DNA of 11,959 nucleotides from an uncultured Lachnospiraceae bacterium. GTDB taxonomy: Bacteria > Bacillota > Clostridia > Lachnospirales > Lachnospiraceae. Both the position numbers and the translations under genes were made by a program. The notes beneath the pieces were generated by a model, which saw nothing but the letters and a program-made list of their open reading frames with translations, had not been told where the DNA came from and made no database searches. The stretch is from contig CAKRLN010000050.1 in assembly GCA_934359535.1 (NCBI GenBank), positions 1 to 11,959 on the forward strand, written 5' to 3'. This document shows positions 1 through 5,720 of the stretch, in pieces. Each line of letters begins with the position of its first letter. Position 1 is the stretch's first letter.

Positions 1-538
1 CATCAAATCTACAAATTCTTCGCTTGTAACTGCCTCATAATTCTTTGATGTATAACAAATAGATGTGCCAAATACAAGACCATTTTTCTTTAACAAATCC
101 ATCGCATTCATAACCTTGCCAAATACTCCATTGCCTCTACGAAGATCATTTACCTCTGAAAACCCTTCAAGGCTGATTGCCAGATAAAGATTTCCAACTC
201 TTTTTAATTCGGCACAAAAATCTTCATCTACTAACGTTCCGTTTGTGAATGATAAAAATGCACAATCACTATGTTTCTCACAAAGTCTGATTAAATCAGC
301 TTTTCTGACGAGTGGTTCACCCTGTGAACATATAGAAATAAACTCCAAGTTCTTTTCCTTGCTCAACCACATGCTCCATTTCCGCAAATGTCAAATTTAA
401 CTTATTCCCATACTCTGCTGCCCAGCATCCGGTACAATGAAGATTACATGCACTGGTTACAGTAATTTTATCAAGAAATTTTTCTTCCAGAATTTCCATA
501 AATGCAAACATAATTGCCTTTTTTGTAAATTTTGCCAT
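1..538 (-). pseudogene. Radical SAM protein, frameshifted, 3' end beyond the window
   Basis: The protein starts at the ATG complementary to 536-538, behind a good AAGGTG ribosome binding site. After about 30 residues it shows the radical SAM cluster motif CNLHCTGC (CxxxCxxC), which binds the [4Fe-4S]/SAM centre, and continues to MFTG. There a TGA (317-319) stops the frame. Translating onward in the neighbouring frame gives GEPLVRKADLIRLCEKH, then SFTNGTLVDEDF and AISLEGF, open to base 1. These are the usual continuation of the TGGEP motif and barrel of this family. The two-base shift restores the conserved GGEP, so two G are probably missing from a G run. From memory, relatives in Clostridia carry roughly 100 more residues before the cluster motif, so this copy may also be short at its N-terminus. 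The substrate is unknown. It may be a true pseudogene or a sequencing error. It is divergent from the PAP2/DegV genes and shares their control region. Confidence 0.8.
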
Positions 539-567
539 CTCTCATATCACCTTTTTATAATTTGTTA

Positions 568-596
568 TTGAAATACGTCGTATTTAGTGTTACAAT
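568..596 (+). promoter_or_regulatory. Promoter for the PAP2-like/DegV genes
   Basis: TTGAAA (568-573) and TACAAT (591-596) are separated by exactly 17 bases, a near-consensus sigma-70/sigma-A promoter. It would start transcription at about 603 and leave a leader of roughly 57 bases before the ATG at 660. The spacer and the -10 are covered by two perfect palindromes. Confidence 0.6.
571..585. promoter_or_regulatory. Candidate operator, palindrome 1
   Basis: AAATACGTCGTATTT is a perfect 7-1-7 palindrome. It sits between the -35 and -10 of the plus-strand promoter, where a bound dimeric repressor would block RNA polymerase. Its size and odd centre would suit a small helix-turn-helix dimer such as a TetR-type protein, but no regulator gene is visible in the window and none can be assigned. 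Confidence 0.5.
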
Positions 597-603
597 CTGT
601 AAC
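589..603. promoter_or_regulatory. Candidate operator, palindrome 2
   Basis: GTTACAATCTGTAAC is a perfect 6-3-6 palindrome. It starts three bases after palindrome 1 ends and covers the plus-strand -10 and the predicted start regions of both divergent transcripts. Its half-site differs from that of palindrome 1, so two different proteins may bind here. Confidence 0.5.
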
Positions 604-606
604 ATC

Positions 607-633
607 ATTATAAAGCATTTGGATTTTTTACAA
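607..633 (-). promoter_or_regulatory. Probable promoter for the radical SAM gene
   Basis: On the minus strand a perfect TATAAT (612 to 607) lies 15 bases after TTGTAA (633 to 628). The spacer is shorter than ideal. The start would fall near 600, inside palindrome 2, with a leader of about 60 bases before the ATG at 538. Confidence 0.4.
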
Positions 634-659
634 TAAGACTTTTTCAAAGAGGTATTCAT

Positions 660-1247
660 ATGAAAAGAAAGGACACCATTGCCAGAATCATACGCATTGT
701 ATCTGTGCCACCTGTTATGGTTTCAACTCTACTCATAGTCTTAAATATTTGCAGACCGGATATTTTTCACAGAACAAATGATGTCATTCTTCCTTTGTTC
801 ATGCTTGGTATTGTTCCTGTTCTTGCATATTTATTTTATTTTCTAATACCTGCATTAAAAGAAAAAGGGCGGGAAATGCAAAGACAACTGGCTTTTATTT
901 TCAGCCTGATTGGATATACTGCAGCATTTGTCTGGGCACTATTATCAAACGTTTCCCCTGAGCTTTTAACCATTTGTACTACCTATTTTTTGTCTGTAAT
1001 ACTTCTTACTTTCATGAATAAGGTACTAAAAAAACGTGCGAGTGGACATGCCTGCAGTGTTGTAGGTCCACTTGTCTTCTTCATATTTTTTATTAATTGG
1101 AAACTCATATTTCCGTGTATCGCTATTGCTGCATGTGTCTTTTGGTCTTCTCTCTACTTAAAAAGGCACACAAGATATGACCTGTTGGGAGGTGTAATCG
1201 CCAATCTTATAGCCTTTACGCTTTCCTACTCAATAATTATGCTATAG
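660..1247 (+). CDS. PAP2-like integral membrane protein
   Basis: A 195-residue, strongly hydrophobic protein with about six or seven membrane segments (near residues 16-30, 43-63, 77-95, 104-119, 135-149, 150-163 and 176-194). KRASGHACSVVGP (residues 125-137) matches the SGH block of type 2 phosphatidic acid phosphatases. RHTRYDLLGG (169-178) matches the last PAP2 block, with His170 and Asp174 at the expected spacing. The classical KxxxxxxRP motif is not evident, and the Arg of the SRxxxxxHxxxD motif is replaced (SSLYLKRHTRYD). It therefore belongs to a divergent branch, and whether it is an active lipid phosphatase is uncertain. The start is supported by AGAGGT seven bases upstream. It is followed after 12 bases by a DegV gene, so the two are probably cotranscribed. 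Confidence 0.7.
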   Translation: MKRKDTIARIIRIVSVPPVMVSTLLIVLNICRPDIFHRTNDVILPLFMLGIVPVLAYLFYFLIPALKEKGREMQRQLAFIFSLIGYTAAFVWALLSNVSPELLTICTTYFLSVILLTFMNKVLKKRASGHACSVVGPLVFFIFFINWKLIFPCIAIAACVFWSSLYLKRHTRYDLLGGVIANLIAFTLSYSIIML

Positions 1248-1259
1248 GAGAAAATCATT

Positions 1260-2123
1260 ATGAATACAGCCATTATGACTGACACAAACAGCGGCATTAC
1301 AGAAGCTGCTGCCAAAGAATTAGGAATATATGTAATACATATGCCCATCATCATTAATGACGAGACATTTTATGAGGGGGATACCATCACAGAAAGTGAA
1401 TTTTTCACTGCTCTTGTCAATAATGAAAACATCACCACATCACAACCCTCCCCTGGAGATGTCATGGATCTATGGGATAAAATTCTGTCGGAAGGATATA
1501 ATGAACTTGTTTACATTCCAATGTCGAGTGGTCTTTCCCATTCCTGCTCCGCTGCTATGGGATATGCACAGGAATATGAAGGGAAAGTAGAAGTTATCGA
1601 CAACCACAGAATCTCCGTCACCATGTATGAATCAGTCCTTAGAGCAAAAGAACTTGCAGATACCGGTGCAACCGCAAAAGAAATTAAGGAAACTTTGGAA
1701 GCAGAGGCTTACAATTCAAGTATTTATATCACCGTAAACACTTTAGAATATTTGAAAAAAGGCGGACGCATTACCCCCGCTGCTGCAGTATTCGGAACCA
1801 TTCTTTCCATAAAGCCAATTTTAACTATACAAGGTGAAAAATTGGATTCCTATGCGAAATCCCGTGGTTCAATGAAAAAAGCTGAAGAGAAAATGATCGC
1901 AGCCATTCAATCCGATCTTGAAAACAGATTTGCTGATGAAGATATGTCAAAACTACATATTGGAGCCGCTGGTGCTGGACTTACACCCGAGCAGCAGCAG
2001 GAATGGCACTCTCTTTTACAAAGTAAATTTCCAAAAGCAAATGTTTACTATAATCCTCTTTCTGCCAGCATCAGTGTCCATACCGGTCCCGGAGCAGTTG
2101 GAATTGGTATTAGTTTCAGATAA
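1260..2123 (+). CDS. DegV family (FakB-type) fatty-acid-binding protein, copy 1
   Basis: At 287 residues this is the normal size for a DegV protein. N-terminal MTDTNSGI is the usual opening strand and loop. TTSQPSP (59-65) and SSGLSHS (89-95) are the conserved Thr/Ser loops that hold the fatty-acid carboxylate in DegV/FakB structures. LEYLKKGGRI marks the second domain, and HTGPGAVGIG (274-283) is the C-terminal signature. Family members bind a fatty acid and present it to the kinase FakA, which makes acyl phosphate for phospholipid synthesis. No fakA gene is in the window. The start has AGGAG nine bases upstream. The protein is cytosolic, with no signal peptide. The adjacent PAP2-like gene suggests a lipid link. 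The bound ligand cannot be read from sequence. Confidence 0.9.
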   Translation: MNTAIMTDTNSGITEAAAKELGIYVIHMPIIINDETFYEGDTITESEFFTALVNNENITTSQPSPGDVMDLWDKILSEGYNELVYIPMSSGLSHSCSAAMGYAQEYEGKVEVIDNHRISVTMYESVLRAKELADTGATAKEIKETLEAEAYNSSIYITVNTLEYLKKGGRITPAAAVFGTILSIKPILTIQGEKLDSYAKSRGSMKKAEEKMIAAIQSDLENRFADEDMSKLHIGAAGAGLTPEQQQEWHSLLQSKFPKANVYYNPLSASISVHTGPGAVGIGISFR

Positions 2124-2141
2124 AATATTTAGGGAAAAACA

Positions 2142-2275
2142 ATGAAAAAAACATCCATACATTATTTAAAATTTTAATTTTTGCTCCTATTTTTTTATTT
2201 GCAGCACTTTTTTTCTATGTAGGAATTGACCAATTACTAAAAAAAATCTATAAAAAACAAGAACTTCCTACTTAA
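2142..2275 (+). pseudogene. Small single-span membrane protein ORF, split by a -1 shift at an A7 run
   Basis: An ATG at 2142, with AGGGA seven bases upstream, opens a frame that ends after 11 codons at TAA 2175. In the -1 frame the sequence stays open to TAA 2273-2275. It reads LFKILIFAPIFLFAALF followed by FYVGIDQLLKKIYKKQ and ELPT: one membrane helix followed by a basic tail. No ATG, GTG or TTG opens that second frame. The two frames join at the run of seven A just after the ATG. One extra A, or a -1 slip, gives a protein of 43 residues starting MKKNIHT. It may be a decayed gene, a sequencing error, or a gene expressed by slippage. I do not recognise the family. It sits between two DegV genes on the same strand. 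Confidence 0.45.
2226..2254 (+). promoter_or_regulatory. Possible promoter for the second DegV gene
   Basis: TTGACC (2226-2231) and TATAAA (2249-2254) are 17 bases apart, which would start transcription near 2261, about 53 bases before the DegV ATG at 2314. The match is good, but the region is so AT-rich that chance is a real possibility. Confidence 0.35.
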
Positions 2276-2313
2276 CTATACCAACCATAATATATAGAAA
2301 GAAGTACAAATAT

Positions 2314-3213
2314 ATGTTTCAGATTTATGTAGATTCCGCAGCCAATTTGCCTGCCATAAAAGCAATTCAATATAATATTCATGTTATTTCTTTTGTTAAT
2401 CTTATAGATGGAAAAGAGATCGTTTGCTATAACCCAAATCTTTCACCTGATGAAGAACGAGAAAAAGGAACAGAATACTATAATGCCATGCGTGCCGGTT
2501 GTGAAATAAAAACCGGTCTAATTAGCACTGCGACTTTTGAAAACGAATTTAGAAAAGCACTTGAAAGTAATCAAGATGTTTTATACTTGTCTTTGAGCAA
2601 AAATATCAGTGGTAATTATAATTCAGCAAGACTGGCTGCAGACGAATTAATGGAAAACTCTCTATATAATCACAAGATCCGATTAATTGATACCCTTAAT
2701 GCTTCTCTTGGTCAAGGACTTCTTGCCGTCTACGCCAGTGAAATGCGTGACAAAGGTATGACAATTGATGAAGTTGCCAATACTTTAGAAGTTTATATTG
2801 GCAAAATGAATGGTATCTTTACCGTCGGCGATTTAAAATATCTTTCCCGTACTGGGAGAATAAAAGGTGGTACCGCTCTTATAGGTAATATTCTTAATAT
2901 TAAACCTATCTTAAGAGGAAATAAAGACGGATATATCGTCTCTTATAAAAATAGTCGTGGACGAAAAGCAGCATTAAACGAACTTGTCAATCTGTTATGT
3001 AACAACATTGAACATCCAGAAGATCAAATTCTCGGTGTTGCTCACGCTGATGCCTATGAAGATTCCCTTTATGTTATGCAAGAAATTCAAAAAAGGATAA
3101 CAATAAGGGACTTCATCAATACATCTTATGATTTTTGTACTGGAAGTCATGTTGGTCCAGATACACTTGCACTTTTCTTCATGGGTAATGATCGAGAATT
3201 GTCCCATAAATAG
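2314..3213 (+). CDS. DegV family (FakB-type) fatty-acid-binding protein, copy 2
   Basis: A 299-residue DegV protein, clearly diverged from the copy at 1260-2123. It opens with IYVDSAANL. The first ligand loop reads KTGLISTATF instead of the commoner TSQPS form. The second, SKNISGNYNSA, corresponds to SSGLSGTY-type loops. GDLKYLSRTGRIKGG marks the mid region, and CTGSHVGPDTLALFF (275-289) is the C-terminal signature. Compared with copy 1 it has an insertion-rich segment (LSPDEEREKGTEYYNAMRAG) before the first ligand loop. The ATG has only a weak purine-rich site (GAAAGAAG) upstream. The differing loops suggest that the two copies bind different fatty acids, as FakB paralogues do in other Firmicutes. 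That is inference. Confidence 0.88.
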   Translation: MFQIYVDSAANLPAIKAIQYNIHVISFVNLIDGKEIVCYNPNLSPDEEREKGTEYYNAMRAGCEIKTGLISTATFENEFRKALESNQDVLYLSLSKNISGNYNSARLAADELMENSLYNHKIRLIDTLNASLGQGLLAVYASEMRDKGMTIDEVANTLEVYIGKMNGIFTVGDLKYLSRTGRIKGGTALIGNILNIKPILRGNKDGYIVSYKNSRGRKAALNELVNLLCNNIEHPEDQILGVAHADAYEDSLYVMQEIQKRITIRDFINTSYDFCTGSHVGPDTLALFFMGNDRELSHK

Positions 3214-3310
3214 GCTTTATACTGCTCCTGCATAAGACGCAGTTTCCTCTCATTCTGCCATAGATTACCTCCATTTTTGCATGACAAAAGGAAGCCCACA
3301 ATGAACTGCC

Positions 3311-3354
3311 CTAATAAAAGAAAAAGCAGCAAATCATTTACTGATCTACTGCTT
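3311..3354 (-). terminator. Intrinsic terminator of the GT2/rel/MBL/hemZ strand
   Basis: On the minus strand a 13-bp stem (3354-3342 with 3336-3324, two wobble pairs, no mismatches) encloses a 5-base loop and is followed directly by TTTCTTTTATT. It lies about 80 bases after the hemZ stop. The plus strand lacks a comparable T tract, so it mainly serves the minus-strand genes. The rest of 3214-3434 shows no supportable gene. Confidence 0.8.
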
Positions 3355-3434
3355 GATTTCTGCAATATTTACTAGCTACTTACGTTCCGTACTTCGTACT
3401 CCCACAATTCTACAATATTTTATTGAAAATCCAA

Positions 3435-4994
3435 CTATTCTTCTGAGAATAATTTCTGCTTCCGCCCGATCATCTCACCAATCCTTGCGATATACTGCCC
3501 GACATCCTTGACATTCTCGGCACGCTCGATCCGATGTGTGCCATCTGGATTTGGTTCTGTCCAGACACGTTTTGTCGAAGCCCCGGCTCCGCACGCCACG
3601 ATGGTCTGTTTCTCCTCCATAATAAGAATATTGTATACACCAGCCTTCCCCGGTGCCGCATATCCGACATTTTCCAGATTGCCCGCCATTCCCTTCTGAC
3701 GGTACAGATAATACGGGGCAAGTCCCATATCTGCACAGTATTTCGCGCACAGATCCATATGCTCCTTCGTGTTGATCATCTGCATGTCCTTATAATGGTC
3801 CTTGAAAATATTTAACCTTGCTGCACGCTTAATCGCAAGCGAATGGATCGTGATATTATCCGGCGCAAGTGCCTTTAATTCCTCCATCGTATGCCGGACA
3901 TCATCCAGGCTCTCCTGTGGAAGTCCCATAATAAGATCCATATTGATATTGGTAAAGCCAAGCTCACGCGCCATGGCAAAGCTTTCTTTGATCTGCTCGA
4001 CCGTATGGCGGCGTCCGATCAGGTCTAATGTCTCCTGCTTCATCGTCTGCGGGTTGATGGAAATACGGCTGATGCCGTTTTTGCGCAATACCTCAAGCTT
4101 CTCCCTTGTAATGGAATCCGGACGTCCTGCCTCCACGGTAAATTCCACACAATTGCCAAGATCAAAGCTGCATTTAATTTTCCGGATCAGACGGTCAAGC
4201 TGTGCCGGATTTAAGGTTGTCGGTGTACCGCCCCCGATATAGATGGAATTAAGCTTCTTATGATAAAACTTCTGGGCAGTAAAATCAATCTCCTTCTCCA
4301 GTGCATCCAGATATTCATCCACACGCCTGCTCCATACAGCCAGCGGATAGGAGGTAAAGGAGCAGTACAGGCAGGTGCTCGGACAGAATGGGATTCCGAT
4401 GTACAGGCTGTAGCCATTCTCATAATCGATTTTTTCCAGAAGGGAAAGTTCCCGCTTTGCGATCTCAATGCTTAAACGGATCTTCTCGTCCGTTGCATAA
4501 TAGGTCTCCTTCATATAGGAAAAGATCTCATCGTCCGTCTTCCCTTCAGTTAAAAGCTTCATCGGGATTTTGGTCGGACGGATTCCGGTAAGCGTACCCC
4601 ATGGGAGCTCTTCCCCAAGCCCTTTTTCAAGAAACGCATAAAGCTGCTGCTTTAGGGCATTTTTGGTTGCCCGTCGATCGCTATAATCTACCGCAAACTC
4701 CGTTGTCATAAACGGTTCTTCCTGTGTGTCCTGCTTTTCCGATGATTTACACTTGCTCCAGCCAAGTGAGATCCGGTCATCCTCATAGGTGACATCGAAA
4801 ATATTCGAAATTTCTTTCTCATCCAGTGTCCCCTGCTTTTTCTTTCCATTCCCGCCATGGCTTGTGCATGCAACATTTAATCCATCGACATTCCCGGTAT
4901 AATAGATCTCCACATCCTCCTTTGGAAAAAATGCTTTAATCAGCGAATGGATGTCATATTCAAATTCTGGTTTGTTCAGATTTACAGTTATCAT
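3435..4994 (-). CDS. hemZ: HemZ-type radical SAM protein (coproporphyrinogen III dehydrogenase-like)
   Basis: A 519-residue protein. The N-terminal third (1-190) is the region specific to the HemZ subgroup, including PWGTLTGIRPTK (131-142). The radical SAM core follows: GIPFCPSTCLYCSF with Cys204, Cys208 and Cys211 as the CxxxCxxC cluster ligands, IYIGGGTPTTL (251-261), and a HemN-like stretch with NINMDLIMGLPQE. HemN-type enzymes decarboxylate coproporphyrinogen III oxygen-independently, but the HemZ branch is widespread in Clostridia without full haem synthesis, so the reaction is not certain. The ATG overlaps the stop of the upstream hydrolase gene (ATGA, 4991-4994). There is no ribosome binding site at normal distance, so translation is probably coupled. 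In many Clostridia hisS and aspS follow this gene; here they do not. Confidence 0.88.
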   Translation of the reverse strand: MITVNLNKPEFEYDIHSLIKAFFPKEDVEIYYTGNVDGLNVACTSHGGNGKKKQGTLDEKEISNIFDVTYEDDRISLGWSKCKSSEKQDTQEEPFMTTEFAVDYSDRRATKNALKQQLYAFLEKGLGEELPWGTLTGIRPTKIPMKLLTEGKTDDEIFSYMKETYYATDEKIRLSIEIAKRELSLLEKIDYENGYSLYIGIPFCPSTCLYCSFTSYPLAVWSRRVDEYLDALEKEIDFTAQKFYHKKLNSIYIGGGTPTTLNPAQLDRLIRKIKCSFDLGNCVEFTVEAGRPDSITREKLEVLRKNGISRISINPQTMKQETLDLIGRRHTVEQIKESFAMARELGFTNINMDLIMGLPQESLDDVRHTMEELKALAPDNITIHSLAIKRAARLNIFKDHYKDMQMINTKEHMDLCAKYCADMGLAPYYLYRQKGMAGNLENVGYAAPGKAGVYNILIMEEKQTIVACGAGASTKRVWTEPNPDGTHRIERAENVKDVGQYIARIGEMIGRKQKLFSEE

Positions 4995-5620
4995 AGATAC
5001 GGGTTATACATCCTCTCTTGTTCAATCGTTGTAATCTCGTTATGGCCGGTATACACGGTCGTCTGATCCGGCAGTACCATAAGCTTTTCCTTAATTCCAC
5101 GGATCAGCTCCGACATGCTTCCACCCGGAAAATCCGTGCGTCCAACCGATCCGCAGAATAACGTATCTCCAGAAAATACCGCGTCTTCATACGGAAAATA
5201 GTAACAGCAGCCCCCCGGTGTGTGTCCCGGTGTAAAAAGCACCCGGATATGGAAGTCGCAAAGATCAAGCTCTTGTTCATCCTTTACATACACATCTGCA
5301 TGATACGTGTGGTGCTCTCCCACCATACCACACAGATTGATGCGCTCATCCTCTAACGTCTGTTTCTCCGCTTCATGTGCATAGATCTGAATTCCGAATT
5401 CCTCGGAAAGCTCCTTCGCTCCGGTTGCATGGTCAAAATGTCCGTGTGTCAGAAGAATTGCACCCGGCTTGTAGCCGTCAAACCGGATCCGGTTTGCAAG
5501 CTCTCTCGCATCTGCACCCGGATCTATAATAATCGCCTCATTTGTCTCCGTATTCACGGCAAAATAGCAGTTTGTCTGCACCGGTCCGACTACATAATGA
5601 TCTACCTTTAATTTACTCAT
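4991..5620 (-). CDS. Metallo-beta-lactamase-fold hydrolase, glyoxalase II-like
   Basis: A 209-residue cytosolic protein of the small MBL/glyoxalase II-like group. The metal-binding THGHFDH motif is at 58-64 (His59, His61, Asp63, His64). The further ligands are His133 in TPGHTPGG, Asp152 in SGDTLF and His193 in YTGHNE, so the site for two metal ions is complete. GRTDFPGG (160-167) is typical of this subgroup. Relatives hydrolyse thioesters such as S-lactoylglutathione, but Firmicutes lacking glutathione carry this branch too, so the physiological substrate is unknown. The ATG has GAGGA eight bases upstream. The gene lies about 100 bases downstream of rel and overlaps hemZ by 4 nt, an arrangement common in Clostridia. 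Confidence 0.9.
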   Translation of the reverse strand: MSKLKVDHYVVGPVQTNCYFAVNTETNEAIIIDPGADARELANRIRFDGYKPGAILLTHGHFDHATGAKELSEEFGIQIYAHEAEKQTLEDERINLCGMVGEHHTYHADVYVKDEQELDLCDFHIRVLFTPGHTPGGCCYYFPYEDAVFSGDTLFCGSVGRTDFPGGSMSELIRGIKEKLMVLPDQTTVYTGHNEITTIEQERMYNPYL

Positions 5621-5643
5621 TTTCTTTTCCTCATTCTCTCAGA

Positions 5644-5674
5644 AAAGGCAGCCGTATCAAATCCCGCTGCCTTT
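5644..5674 (-). terminator. Hairpin between rel and the MBL hydrolase gene
   Basis: AAAGGCAGC (5644-5652) and GCTGCCTTT (5666-5674) form a perfect 9-bp stem with a 13-base loop. In the direction of the genes it is followed only by a short TTTTCT. It could be a weak or partial terminator that lowers MBL/hemZ expression relative to rel, or an RNA processing or stability element. The T tract is better on the plus strand, but no plus-strand gene ends here. Confidence 0.45.
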
Positions 5675-5720
5675 CTTTTTCATCCAATGTAACATTTTTA
5701 TTTCTGCGTATGCCGTTTCA

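Noticed and set aside
317..322. RF2-like programmed +1 frameshift at GGG-TGA in the radical SAM gene
   Set aside because: Skipping one base would give TGEP and lose a glycine of the conserved GGEP. A two-base loss from a G run explains the sequence better.
589..603. BlaI/CopY-type operator
   Set aside because: Those sites have TACA and TGTA separated by two bases. Here the centre is three bases, so the assignment is not supported.
3147..3365. 72-codon minus-strand frame between hemZ and the second DegV gene
   Set aside because: It overlaps the DegV 3' end in antisense, its first codons fall in the hemZ terminator hairpin (3311-3354), it has no ribosome binding site, and I recognise no family.
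3802..4242. 146-codon plus-strand frame opposite hemZ
   Set aside because: An antisense shadow of the highly conserved radical SAM core of hemZ, with no independent signals.
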